From NCBI GenBank assembly GCA_963576735.1, contig OY755181.1:4092001-4156000 (forward strand): a stretch of DNA of 64,000 nt. The letters are read 5' to 3'. Within the stretch, counting starts at the first letter, position 1, and each line of letters starts with the position of its first letter. The stretch comes from Bedellia somnulentella (taxonomy: Eukaryota > Arthropoda > Insecta > Lepidoptera > Bedelliidae). The translations under genes and the position numbers were made by a program. Positions 22,225 to 32,600 of the stretch are shown here, piece by piece. Under the pieces are notes generated by a model. That model had not been told where the DNA came from. It did not search any database and was given only the letters and a program-made list of their open reading frames with translations.

Positions 22225-23415
22225 CACTGGTCAACAAAAATTTGTAACAAGAAAGGTGCTTACTAATATTGAATTACCTACCTACCCTCATATAAAAACT
22301 ATATTTACTTTGATTCCATCAGGTCTTGTTTTCGTGTTACAGCCACTATATTATACATACTTTATACCACTATGTACCACTGGGCGAGGCTTGTAATATA
22401 AAAGTATCTTGTGAAACTATTAAATCTATCTATTATTTTATCTTGGAAAAGATTCAACATAATGAACACAACTGGAAAGTTTGTGGAGATTTGAAGGTAA
22501 TTGCCCTAATATTAGGATTACAACTAGAATACACAAAATACTGTTGGTGTGTTTGTGAGCGGGACAACAGAGACCGAAAAAATCATTATGTTAAGAAAGA
22601 CTGGCCTAAACGGAAATTCCTTACCCCAGGACAAACAAATATAAAAAAATCCCCCTTTAGTGCAGCCGAATAATATATTTACACATAAAACTCTCATGTT
22701 TTTTTTTGTTAAAGCTATGATTAAGGCTTGTGATGGTTTTTTATACTTAAAAGAAAAAATCTCTAAACTGAGCGAAACAAAGATTAAATAAGGTGTATTT
22801 ATTGGTCTTCAAATCAGGCAATAAATGAAAGATGACATATTTTTAAAAATAACTAAGCGATTTGGAAAAATCTGCTTGGGAATCTTTTATGAAAGTGACT
22901 CAAAATTTTCTCAGAAGCCACCGATCGAACGACTATGAAAGTATTGTTGAGGAACTTTTGTCTACGTATAAGGTTTTAGGGTGTAATATGCCATTAAAAA
23001 TACATATTCTACATTTACATTTAGACTTCTTTCTTGAAAATCTGGGCGCCGTTAGTGATGAACACGGTGAAAGATTCCACCAAGATATTTCTACTATAGA
23101 AAAAAATATATCAAGGCAAGTGCAAGCACGTATGCTGGCGGATTATTGTTGGATATTACAACGAGACGTCCCTGAAGCAAAATATAGAAGAAAATCTTAC
23201 GGTTATCACGATTTTATTATTGCAATATAGAGGAATATCTTCACTTGGTCAATAAATATTGAAATTATCTAAAATGTTTAAAAATCGAATTACAAAAAAA
23301 ATATTCGTATTTGGAACATTTTGATTTTATTTCTATTATCCTTATCCTTGTTCGAAACATAACTAGACAAAAGTTTTCATGTTACAAACAAAAACTGTTT
23401 TTTTGTTGACCAGTG
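22225..23415. mobile_element. CACTG-ended DNA transposon relic with 3-bp TTA duplication
   Basis: The 1191-bp segment has inverted ends CACTGGTCAACAAAAA (22,225) and TTTTTGTTGACCAGTG (to 23,415), with GTTACAAA-type matches just inside, and is flanked by TTA on both sides (22,222-22,224 and 23,416-23,418). CACTA/CACTG ends with a 2-4 bp duplication point to the CACTA/Chapaev-like group. It encloses a decayed transposase-like gene. Confidence 0.75.
22400..23230 (+). pseudogene. Decayed DDE-transposase-like gene of the CACTG element
   Basis: Two main pieces are in different frames: up to 22,673 with WKVCGDLKVIALILGLQ and YTKYCWCVCERDNRDR then YVKKDWPKRKFLTPGQ, and 22,862-23,230 with NYEXXVE-like NDYESIVEELLSTYKVLG, LKIHILHLHLDFFLENLG, SDEHGERFHQDI and MLADYCWILQRD. 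Between them (about 22,690-22,860) the sense reading shows matches such as ACDGFLYLKEKISKLSE interrupted by stops. I recall closely similar proteins from aphids and cnidarians, annotated without function; the D and the C..C motifs resemble the core of CACTA-type transposases. Function is inferred, and the copy is dead. Confidence 0.6.
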
Positions 23416-23510
23416 TTATCTGAAGTAACCGATCGCTCTACAATTTTATTTTTCTGGATTTATGCCAATCGTTTTACTCATCGTATCTATTTTAAATAAA
23501 TTGTGTAAGC

Positions 23511-23758
23511 GTGCCGTGTAGTGCCGGCTAAGAATGTCGCTACCCCTTTCTACCCACGAGTGTCGTAAGAGGCGACTAAGGGTATTGGGGCTTTTTATTG
23601 GATTTTTGGGCGATGCTGTTGGAGACCCATCACCAAAACCCTTTATTTTACCATCTTTTCCCCACTCAACTTCCAAAAGTGGCTGAGGAATTTAACTCCT
23701 TAGCTCTGACTACCCCTTCAAGGGATTTATAGCCGTGAGTATATGTATGTCTGTATGT
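23511..23758 (+). repeat. SINE-B copy, full length, 'GTCGCTACCCC' subtype
   Basis: Starts GCCGTGTAGTGCCGGCTAAG, has the variant block AATGTCGCTACCCCTTTC and TTTTTATTGGATTTTTGGGC, and ends GCCGTGAGTATATGTATG. The same subtype recurs at 27,681 and 31,534, so SINE-B has distinct subfamilies. Confidence 0.9.
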
Positions 23759-23759
23759 T

Positions 23760-24224
23760 AAATTGTAGTTCATATCTCTATTTACTGTCCAGTTCAAGTG
23801 AATTATTATTAAATTATTCGACTTATACAATTAGTTACTTTACCTCCTGTTTGAATATGTGAAATAAATATAAACAACTTACTTACCATCCCATAGCACC
23901 CTAGTTACCATGGCAAGAAAACAACAAAACACACACCCTTCATAGAAAGAGAAACAAATATTTTGTTAATTCCATAAATTTAATCAGAAAGAAATTAATA
24001 AGTATAAAAACAATCTTCATCCTTTTCTTACGAACACTGATTGTTCAATACAGATCAATGGTGGAAAAGAGAAAACATAAATTGTTTAGAACTATGGCGG
24101 TGTCTGGTGACAGGTTTGTTTTAAAACGCTTTCTTTGATGACGTCATGATCGATTAGTGAATCGCCCCGGCTTGCACGGGTGGAAGTGAATTTGATTTAA
24201 TATGATAGGAAAAGAATTAAAACA
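23760..24224. other. AT-rich stretch, nothing recognised
   Basis: No repeat or gene recognised; 24,225-24,290 carries one arm of the inverted-repeat element seen intact at 5354 (TATTTTCGGATATTTAAGCG, then CGTGTTATTACACGG). Confidence 0.4.
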
Positions 24225-24289
24225 ATTATTTATTTTCGGATATTTAAGCGCGTGTTATTACACGGTTTTTTAAAGCCCAACAAATACTT

Positions 24290-24545
24290 AGATAGATAGA
24301 TAACTTGTTTATTTATGTTATCATAACACCATACAATATAAAAAACAATACATAAAGTGAAAAACAATATCTTTACCTAAAAAAATGTGCTATGGTAACA
24401 CAAACTAGGGCCTAACTCAGCCCTTGATATTGCCAAGTGACAAAACACTGGTTTTCAGTTAAGGCCTACACTACACTACACATCATTAAATAATATATAA
24501 TCAAAAAATCTGTGTCTGCCAGAGTTGAAGTAAAATAAAATAAAT
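24290..24545 (-). repeat. LINE-like 3' end repeat, copy 2 (minus)
   Basis: Reverse-oriented copy of the repeat at 21,430: (GATA)n at the left, TGCTATGGTAACACAAAC, AACACTGGTTTTCAGTTAAG and AATCTGTGTCTGCCA. Confidence 0.75.
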
Positions 24546-24718
24546 AATAATAAAAGAAAAAACAGTAAACTAAATAAATCGCTACAAAAAAATATTAAAT
24601 TATCTTTTAAAATTATACATATTTATCTTTGAACATATTCGCTTATAATCTTAGAACATTAAATAACTAAAAGAACAAGAAAACAATAATCAGTCTTTAC
24701 AAATGCTATAAAGTATAC

Positions 24719-24815
24719 TGTTTGGCAAGATATCTCCAGTCGCATCGCCCAATAAAATCTTTAAGGCCCGAATTCCTTTAGTGGTCTCCAACAACACCCA
24801 TGATAAAAAGTTCTA
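24719..24815 (-). repeat. SINE-B 5' fragment
   Basis: Family core in reverse (TCTCCAGTCGCATCGCCCAA, then GGCCCGAATTCCTTTAGTGG and ACACCCATGATAAAAAG); both ends are lost. Confidence 0.6.
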
Positions 24816-24819
24816 GTAA

Positions 24820-25660
24820 TATCTTACCCCTGATATATTTTGATTGTCACCATCACCCACTGTCACATGACTAAGTACAACTCAGCCATGTTGGTAGTTC
24901 AAAATATATTTACTGCCAATTTAAATTATAGCGTCCCCCGTTTAAAAAAATAAGGTGTAAGTCTAAATAAATCTTTGCTCACCGCCACTTGCTACTACGA
25001 AATTCTTACAGGATCGGACTAGAACCTCCCTAATTTTATTTCGTATAGATTTGAATTGCGCTTAAGATACGCCATAGCGATCTTTCCCATGACGATTGTA
25101 ATGCTAAATCTAGCAATTATTACAAATATACAGTATCATTTATTTATCTGTATATACAGTTCTATTACTCTATGGACCAAATTCTACGCTTTGGGATTTG
25201 TTGAGTAAATCAAGCAGGGCGAAGTCCGTAGAGTTTCTGATGTCCTGGTAATTTGTTGAAAATAAAATTGAACTTCTTGAAAAATTTCAAGTTTAACTGC
25301 ATTAGCGAAATTTTACTACACAAACATTATTATCTAATTTGAATATTTCATGTCATGCTGTTATCCTAGTATATATTTATGAGGCAAACTATTTTTGTGT
25401 ACCAGGGCAGTATAGAACAGTAACATGTTTTTTGTATCTAATACAAATCAATGTGAAATCCCAGCACTAGCTAGGGTAAGGTTTAGGACCCACCGTACCC
25501 TAGAAGGTATGGATGCGGGTAAGGTGGGTCTGCACCGATTCGTCGAATATCACCACGTATACTCACTTATCTAAAATGACAAAATCTGAATATTTGTTGC
25601 GCGAGACAGAAATAATAAAAAAAATAAACGATCTCACAGTGAAAAGTAGACCTCCTGCTC
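24820..25660. other. AT-rich stretch, nothing recognised
   Basis: A trace of SINE-A (ACATGACTAAGTACAACTCA at about 24,864-24,890) is the only match. No gene-like frame with support. Confidence 0.35.
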
Positions 25661-25664
25661 TTTT

Positions 25665-25744
25665 ATTCATACAAAGTGGCAATCGACAGTCTCTGCCTAC
25701 CACAATGGAAACTAATGGCGAGAGTATATGTATGTATGTAAGTT
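25665..25744 (+). repeat. LINE-C 3' end fragment
   Basis: Ends ATACAAAGTGGCAATCGACA, GTCTCTGCCTACCACAATGG, AACTAATGGCGAGAGTATAT and GTATGTATGTA, i.e. the last 80 bp of LINE-C including the end hairpin and tail. Confidence 0.8.
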
Positions 25745-25818
25745 GATTCCGACATTCAAAAGCTACACTAAACATCATCTTATATAAAAATCAAGTACAA
25801 AAATTTGAATTAAAATAA

Positions 25819-27330
25819 CATAACATAAACATAAACGTTTACGCCGTTTATCCCAGAAGGGGTTGGCAGAGGTAGCAATACTTCTGAACTGACATGGCAG
25901 CGCCATCTAGTTTCCAGAGGAGGTACCCACGTTTTGCTTGGACAGTGTACTCACGTGATAGGGGTCAGGCCTATCGCCGTTTTGTACGAATACACTGTCA
26001 CATGACTAAGTACAGTACAGTACGCTGTCGAACAGAACGGACTACGAAAAAAGTGTCCGGTTTGTTCGACAAGAGATTGTTTTGAGTGATGGGTATTTAC
26101 CAAGGTCCGATAAGTAAATTATTTTCTAAACTTAACTTATACATATAGTTCATAAATTTCTACCATGTTTAAAACATAAAGGGGTAAAAAGACTTAGAAA
26201 TTATTTTGAACTTTGTATGTATTTTTAATGCCTGGCGGGACTTGTGAAATTTTCGAGAGTGTAAAAACATCAGTAGAAAGAAAAACTTTTCTATAAAAAA
26301 AAAAAATGCCACAAATTATTTCCGAGGTAATACAGTAACGATCTTGATAGCTCAATGGAAAAGAGCACTCCCTCTGATGATGATTTGCTGGACCATATCA
26401 AATTTTAATTTGATAAAAACATTCATATTTGTTTTGCTATGTGTAGTGTAAAATTAGTTAAATCATAATTATTTTCAAAAAAAAAGGATGTTTAATTATT
26501 CATTGCTAGAAAAGTTCTAAGTAAGTAAAGTACATAAATAAATTTGTGAATCTAGTTTAACCAAAACACATTTGTTGCGTGACTTTATTACTGACGATAG
26601 TAATAAAATGTCTACTTATTTAAGTTACTTATTTTTTGTTGCAATAAAATTCATATTTTCAAACATAAATGGCTTTTGTATTTTCGGTCAACAATTGTCC
26701 TAGTTCATTAAAAATATATGTATGGCTTCATGAATGCTAAGAAAAACACGAAAAACAAGCAATATGCAAGCAAGCAAATGTCTAAGTTATTTTACCACTT
26801 CATAGTTTTAATCTAACGTATTACAACTTATAAAGGTCAACACGGCATTAGGCAGTGGGGCACAGTTTGGTTAGTCTGTTTTAAGTTGTACAGATTCAGT
26901 TGGTTGGAGGGAAACATTTCAAAATCATTGCATTATTCCAATATTTCTGGTAAAAAAACCTATGTTTTTTTATCTCTTGATGATTTCTCACTCGTGAAAA
27001 TTTCCCAAGTCCCGCCAGTCACAAGAATATTTATTGTGTAGCACAACACTATTTACCTGTCAAACTCACCGGTGTATAACAAACCGGACACTTTTTTCGT
27101 AGTCCGTTCTGTTCGACTACGCTGTCGAACAGAACGGACTATTTTTATCCGTTCTGTCCTACCGGTAGAACAAACGGTAGGACAGAACGGACTAGACGAC
27201 CGTTAACAACCATGATAAATTAACCACACATATGACTTAAGACAAATTGGTGTAGGCCCGACCCAGGATTGGAACTCACGCCCTTCTGTTTTCGGGCGGG
27301 TGTCCTACCCACTGGACTATCATGTCGCTT
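25819..27330 (-). repeat. SINE-A copy split by a foldback element, with ~55-bp flanking direct repeats
   Basis: The 3' half lies at 25,819-26,016 and the head at about 27,200-27,330 (minus strand; box B TTCCAATCCTGGG). The family's segment between the CATGACTAAGTACA and CCGTTAACAACC blocks, about 35-40 bp, is replaced by the foldback element. Unusually long direct repeats flank the whole: 25,765-25,818 and 27,331-27,385 share CTAAACATCATCTTATA, AAAAATCAAGTACAA and TTTGAATTAAAATAA. Confidence 0.8.
26021..27191. mobile_element. Foldback DNA element with layered inverted repeats
   Basis: A perfect 40-bp inverted repeat pairs 26,027-26,066 with 27,078-27,117 (it contains GTCGAACAGAACGGACTACG and AGTGTCCGGTTTG). 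A second, imperfect inverted repeat lies inside (about 26,230-26,262 and 26,988-27,020, GGCGGGACTTG...TTTTCGAGAGTG). To the right, 27,118-27,141 repeats 26,021-26,044 directly (TACGCTGTCGAACAGAACGG), and 27,148-27,191 is a 17-bp perfect hairpin (TCCGTTCTGTCCTACCG). No coding region was found inside. Superfamily unknown. Confidence 0.75.
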
Positions 27331-27385
27331 CTACTAAACATCATCTTATACAAAAATCAAGTACAACAATTTTGAATTAAAATAA

Positions 27386-27680
27386 TTTCAAATTTAAACG
27401 CACAAATCCACTAGTGATAGTAGGAGTATTCTAAAAGTTAGGAAGCAGCGCCGAGCAGCGGTCCCGACAGAGAACTCAGAAATTGTTGGAGCGACTTCAA
27501 TGAGCGGAGGTGAATTACATCAGATGAGTCCGACCGCTCAGATTGCTGACAAATAGATTTAACACACATTGAAGTTTCGATGTCTTATTTACTTAACTTT
27601 AGTTTGTGTTATTTACGTAAAAGTATGGCAAGAACTGGGATTTTTGAGGTTTGTTTAGATTAAAGAAGTATTTTAACAAA
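27386..27680. other. Unassigned stretch, locally GC-richer
   Basis: 27,430-27,560 is less AT-rich than its surroundings (AGCAGCGCCGAGCAGCGGTC, GAGCGGAGGTGAATTACATC) but has no open frame or family match. Confidence 0.35.
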
Positions 27681-27931
27681 TGCCGTGTAGTGCCGGCTTA
27701 GAATGTCGCTACCCCTTTCTACCCACGGGTGTCGTAAGAGGCGACTAAGGGTGTTGGGGCTTTTTATTGGATTTTTGGGCGACGCGGTTGGAGACCCATC
27801 ACCAAAAACCTTTATTTTACGATCTTTTCCCCACTCAACTTCCAAAAGTGGCTGAGGAATTCATAATTCCTTAGCTCTGGTTACCCCTTCTAGGGAATTA
27901 TAGCCGTGAGTATATGTATGTATGTATGTTT
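27681..27931 (+). repeat. SINE-B copy, full length
   Basis: Same subtype as at 23,511 and very similar to it, with an intact tail GCCGTGAGTATATG(TATG)n. A short TTTAAC match on either side may be its target duplication. Confidence 0.9.
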
Positions 27932-27934
27932 AAC

Positions 27935-28370
27935 GAAGAAACTTACGCCGTCTAGAAAACGCTGCAAAACAGATATTTTTATAAATTTTAAAATCAGTTA
28001 ACTCTAACGAATTGATTTTAGTTCAGATGGGTTTATTGCAGCAGGATGAGCTAACTTCGATATCTTAACAATAGTACTTTAAACTATCAATATCAAGAAG
28101 AAAAATATCGCCAGCAACGTAAGGTAATATTATTTAATAATGTCGTGTACGCTTTAATGGTTTTAACAATGGAATTTATATGTATGTAAAATTAACTACC
28201 GTTATGTCTGTTAACTACTGGTGTTCCTAATTTAAATAAATAAATAAACATTACAAAATATATTTTAAATTTAAATCAGGAGCAGACTTTACAGAGTTTA
28301 AAGTGTCGCCCCATTGTCCATGGTATAATTTCTTTATCTTTTAAAAGCGCGAATCTTATTAATTTATCCC
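27935..28370. other. AT-rich stretch, nothing recognised
   Basis: No repeat or gene recognised. Confidence 0.4.
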
Positions 28371-28371
28371 T

Positions 28372-28806
28372 AAAGGAGTTGACCGACAGGCCTCCGAAGT
28401 ATACAAATAAAAGAGCATGTATGAGAAGATTGATGGATGATAACGAAGCTTTAGAGAGATTTGTCAGGATTGTACAAAGTTGCGATCTGTTATATCCACC
28501 CTATGCACCCAGTATTGCTGACCTATACTCCTTTCACCCCTTAACAGCAATAACTAACTGAACTCAACATAATCCTGACTCAGCTCCTTTTCCCTTTCCG
28601 ATATCTTTTCCCTACGTGCAGTCCCGACATCCTACAGTCAACATCAAAAATTTTACTATATTCTAAATCCAGTTTGATCATGTACCTAGTTATTTACAAA
28701 TTCATGAAGTTGTCTTTTTTGAAAAGGGTCTCATTTCTATATTTTTAACAGATCGATAGTCTCTGCCTACCCCAATGGGAACTAATGGCGTATGGGCATA
28801 TGTTTT
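28372..28806 (+). pseudogene. LINE-C 3' fragment interrupted by a solo LTR
   Basis: Polymerase C-terminal codons (NKRACMRRLMD...) lie at 28,372-28,487 and resume after the LTR at 28,755 with GATAGTCTCTGCCTACCCCA and the family end GGCGTATGGGCATATG. Removing the insertion and one GATC copy leaves LINE-C in register. Confidence 0.85.
28488..28750. mobile_element. Solo LTR, 263 bp, with GATC target duplication
   Basis: The insert begins TGTTATATCCACCC and ends TTTTTAACA, i.e. the TGTTA...TAACA ends of an LTR, and is flanked by GATC at 28,484-28,487 and 28,751-28,754. A 4-bp duplication suits Ty3/gypsy integrases. Its sequence is unrelated to the LTR at 36,206, so a second LTR family is present. 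Orientation was not determined. Confidence 0.8.
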
Positions 28807-28837
28807 TATAAGTTGACCAGAAAAATTTAGCTTGTGT

Positions 28838-29257
28838 TTAAGGGCCTTCCCGCAATTTGCAGCGATTGCGCTCACTCTTACGTCAAATTTACTGAGAGTG
28901 ACAGGGACGGAATAAATGTAGTTTATTTAGTTTTATTGAATAACTATAATGTTTAAATGAAAAGTTAAACATCAAAGTTACAGAACTTAAAGCTACGCGT
29001 ATATAGACACATAATGAGTTCACATGTATGTTATGCCAGTGGAGCCTATACGGATTTTATGAAAACAAAGCATGTTCCAATTCAATTTTTTTCATCATAT
29101 TTTTCAACAAATTATTAAAATGTTAAACATCAAATTTTAACACCATGAACTAATCACCAACATATATTTTATTCATGTCATATCAATATCTTCAAATCAG
29201 ACTTTATAGAATTTCCAAACAATCAATATCAACCTATTTTTCCGGGGACGCCCTTAA
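28838..29257. mobile_element. piggyBac-like non-autonomous element with TTAA ends, copy 2
   Basis: Inverted relative to copy 1 at 10,078. Ends are TTAAGGGCCTTCCCGC and CCGGGGACGCCCTTAA. Internal sequence is about 95% identical by eye, including the GTATATAGACACATAATGAG block. Length 420 bp including both TTAA. Confidence 0.85.
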
Positions 29258-29499
29258 TTAACGATATCAATGTAGTATCTACTACTTGTGGTAGCGATAG
29301 CTTCATATTGAATATTTTTATTAGCTTATTTCGGAATTGAAGAGGGATTAATATACAAATACATTATAAACGGTCGGTCGTACAGATATAAGTAAAAAAT
29401 ACAGATAAGTATATAAGTAATAGATGGTCATTTTATCAAACTGAAAGAATAATAGGCGTGACAGTGATAAAAAAATGATAGTTGATTTAGACTCAAGAC

Positions 29500-29852
29500 T
29501 CAAGTTCACGCCGTATATCCCCGAAGGGTCTGGCAGAAGTACTAATACTTCTCAACATCATGTGACATGGTCACCTTGTGTTCAGAGTACCCACGCTTTG
29601 CTTGAAAATTGTACTCCCGTGATAGGGGGTGAGCCTATCGCCGATTGGTACGAATACACTATCATATGACTAATTACAACTAAACCATGTGGGTTTCCTG
29701 ACGATGTTTTCCCTCACCGTTAACAACCATAATGAATTAAGCACACATTTGACTTTAGAAAAGACTAATTGGTGGGGGCCAGGATTTGAACCCACACCTG
29801 TCTATATTAACGGGCGGTCGTTCTTTCCATTGGACTATCACGGCTATCACCA
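29500..29852 (-). repeat. SINE-A copy, near full length
   Basis: End hairpin (TATCCCCGAAGGGTCTGG), both TCACGTGA-type blocks (degraded), GTTTTCCCTCACCGTTAAC, box B region GGATTTGAACCCACACC and the box A region ATTGGACTATCACGGC. Confidence 0.85.
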
Positions 29853-29907
29853 TTGTTTTACTATGAAGGGAAAATCTTTTAGCTCTTATTGGTAATTTCA
29901 ATCAAGA

Positions 29908-29967
29908 AACATATACTCACGGCTATATTTTCCTAGAAGGGGTAACCAGAGCTAAGGAATTATATCA
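29908..29967 (-). repeat. SINE-B terminal fragment
   Basis: ATATACTCACGGCTATATTT, then CCTAGAAGGGGTAACCAGAG and CTAAGGAATTA; the remainder is missing. Confidence 0.75.
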
Positions 29968-30350
29968 ATCAAGGAAAAAAAAATTGAAGCAATAGCTTCT
30001 GCCTACCACGCCTACCACAATGTAAATTATTATTCACCAGAAGCAAAATTTGGATACTCTGAATATAACGTGAAAAAAATTCAAGAAAAGTTTAGAAGTA
30101 TTAGTCCCTGTTACTTTTTGTAGTTGGTTAGGAGTTTTTTTGTCAAATTTTATTGAAAATTACGCATATGTTTGAAATCCACGCAGCGAGCGTAACAAGT
30201 GAAATACTAATAATCAAAGCTTGCCAAATTCAATTCGCATGTTGACTTTGGGAGGTTGACGACAGTCCTAAGTCAACACAATTTACATTTCATACACATG
30301 CCTACTAACTGTATTAGATAAAAAGTTTTTGCTTAATCTCAGATGTGTCA
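29968..30350. other. Unassigned AT-rich stretch
   Basis: A short LINE-C-like trace (GCTTCTGCCTACCACG) near 29,997; nothing else recognised. Confidence 0.35.
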
Positions 30351-30351
30351 G

Positions 30352-30572
30352 TACATACATACATACATACATATACTCACGGCTATAAATTCCTAGAAGG
30401 GGTAGCCAGAGCTAAGGAATTAGAAATTTCTCAGCCTTATTTGGAAAATTGAGTTGGGAAAGCATGGTAAAGTAAAGGTTGTTGGTGATGGGTCTCCAGC
30501 CGCATCGCCCAAAATCCCTTAAAAGCCCCAATACCGTTAGTCGCCTCTTACGTACACCCATCGGTAGAAAGA
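30352..30572 (-). repeat. SINE-B copy, 5'-truncated, young
   Basis: Clean copy with (CATA)n, CCTAGAAGGGGTAGCCAGAG, GATGGGTCTCCAGCCGCATC and CGCCTCTTACGTACACCC; it stops at the ACCCATCGGTAGAAA block so that the first ~35 bp of the family are absent. Confidence 0.9.
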
Positions 30573-30574
30573 AT

Positions 30575-31295
30575 TCATAAATTTAACCAGAATAACCACG
30601 GCAATCATAAAACCTTATATCTCGTCAAGAATTCTGATTCGCGATAAAATATACTCTGTCATATTCAGATAAGTCGGTTGGAGGACTTTATTGCTTGTTT
30701 GCAATCCGAATGTTCGTTTTATTGCAACTCTTCGATAGGGGACGATTGATATAGATAGTTTTGTGGGTTTATTGATTTTAAGGTTCCTGACCTACTTTTT
30801 ATACCTTGCTACTAGTTTGTATTATTTTAAGTGAAGAGTGTGATTAATTTTTTTAAGGATTTATAAACGAAAGTATGTGTATGTAAAACTAGTAATAAAT
30901 TTGCGGAAAACGCTATATTAGTAGTTCTTGAGTACATTTAATATTCAATGATTCCTTGAACGGATACCGCTAACTTAAAATTTTTGATACGATATCTCGG
31001 CTCGGAATGTATACATTAGAGCTTCAAGAATTGGCCAACTTACCCAATTTCCACATTTGTTTTCTGACCATTATTGACTTAGGACTAGGCTCCTTTGCTA
31101 ATATTGATGGAAGATATGAAAATTTGCCACACGGTATAATATCAAAGAAAATCAATTCTTTAGAAGAAACTGCGATTTTTTAACCTTTGGATATTTGAAT
31201 CATCCTTCTAGTCAGAAAATATATATTTTTGCTTAAGGTCAAATGACACGTTTTAGTTGGTGTTGGGAGAATACATTGATCACAACATATATAGT
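30575..31295. other. AT-rich stretch, nothing recognised
   Basis: No repeat or gene recognised. Confidence 0.4.
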
Positions 31296-31297
31296 AT

Positions 31298-31510
31298 ACC
31301 TATACTCACGGCTGTAAATTCCCAGAAGGGATAGTGTAGAAATAGAAATTCCTTATATACTTTTGGATGCTGCGTGGGGAAATGACGGTAAAATAAAGGT
31401 TGTTGGTAATGTGTCTCCAACCACATCGCCCAAAAATTTGTCAAAAATCCCCCATACCCTTAGTCGCTTCTTACGTACATCCACGGAAAGAAATGGGGTA
31501 GTGCTACTAT
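31298..31510 (-). repeat. SINE-B copy, 5' ends facing the next copy
   Basis: Minus-strand copy from TACTCACGGCTGTAAATTCC to GAAATGGGGTAGTGCTA. It faces the plus-strand copy at 31,534 across a 24-bp spacer. Confidence 0.85.
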
Positions 31511-31533
31511 ATAATACATAATATACTGTATAG

Positions 31534-31782
31534 ACCGTGTAGTGCCGGCTTAGAATGTCGCTACCCCTTTCTACCCATGGGTGTCGTAAGAGCCGACCAA
31601 GGGTATTGCGGCTTTTTATTGGATTTTAGGGCGATGCGGTTGGAGACCCATCACCAAAAACCTTTATTTTTACCATCTTTTCTCCACTCAACTTCCAAAA
31701 GTGGCTGAGGAATTTATAATTCCATAGCTCTGGCTATTCCTTCTAGGGATATATAGCCGTGAGTATATGTATGTATGTATGT
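31534..31782 (+). repeat. SINE-B copy, full length, with perfect 14-bp target duplication
   Basis: AATATACTGTATAG flanks the copy at 31,520-31,533 and 31,783-31,796, which fixes the family ends exactly: ACCGTGTAGTGCCGGCTTAG at the 5' side and GTATGTATGT at the 3' side, 249 bp. This is the best evidence that the TATG repeat is part of the mobile unit. Confidence 0.97.
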
Positions 31783-31799
31783 AATATACTGTATAGTTT

Positions 31800-32230
31800 C
31801 GGCTTAAAATAGCCCTTATAGTATTTTAACAACAATGTAATGTTCGAGCATTGCAACTTGCTTCAAAATAATAACGCTTAACTACACGTAATACCTGCTA
31901 AGGACTTCACAGGAAATAAGGATTATCCCACAATTTATGTCCTTTGCAATGTTGAGCTTTGTGTTGCAAGTTAACGGGCAAACAGCGCGGATTAGGGTGT
32001 GATTTAATGGACTCAACCTTTGACATATAGCAATTTTCCAGCGCCTTGGTCGCTTGTATACGATACTATAACAGGATATTATGATACTAATATAAATGTC
32101 ATAGCTATTATTATGAAATGAATGTCCATTACTTCTCATAGGCCTCCATAGAATCAATATATCGGCAGGTCTTTCGCTGCCCTCACCCATCGACTTCCCG
32201 CAATTTCGTCATATCCGTCGATCAAAATAC
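31800..32230. other. Unassigned stretch
   Basis: A 102-codon minus-strand frame (31,882-32,190) has no recognisable domain or start context and is not called as a gene. Confidence 0.35.
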
Positions 32231-32299
32231 CACCACTTCACAATTTTCATGCCTCAAGGGGCATTAGTTCTGCCAGCAATATTTCTCTATGTTAAAAAA

Positions 32300-32575
32300 A
32301 TTTTAGTACAAGATGAGACGATTTTTGTTTTGTCTCTGTCCATCTTATGACCCACTGTCTTAAAAACTAGTTTTAGCCGTAATGATTATATGAAGATCAT
32401 TTAATGATCATGATATAATCAGCAACTTGAAAACGTGAAATATGAAATGCACTCGCCGTACATGTTAATGCTGAGTTCTTCTAAAAACTAAAATATATCT
32501 TCCATAGCAGCGGTGAACAGTATCGGAGAGATAACTTGCACCGTCTTGTCTCATAAAATCTCGAAAAATAAAGCA
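32300..32575 (-). pseudogene. Decayed reverse transcriptase fragment of a LINE
   Basis: Reading the minus strand from about 32,560 gives VISPILFTAAMEDIF, a typical palm segment of RTE-like LINE polymerases (after the QGD box), then a stop and only weak further matches. Frames shift repeatedly. It lies just upstream of, and in opposite orientation to, the LINE-C insertion at 32,601. Confidence 0.6.
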
Positions 32576-32600
32576 TATCATAAACACTTATTTATAAAAA

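Noticed and set aside
27500..27545. Possible hammerhead ribozyme (CAGATGAGTCCGACC)
   Set aside because: The first core box has a mismatch and no GAAAC box or cleavage triplet lies at the required distance.
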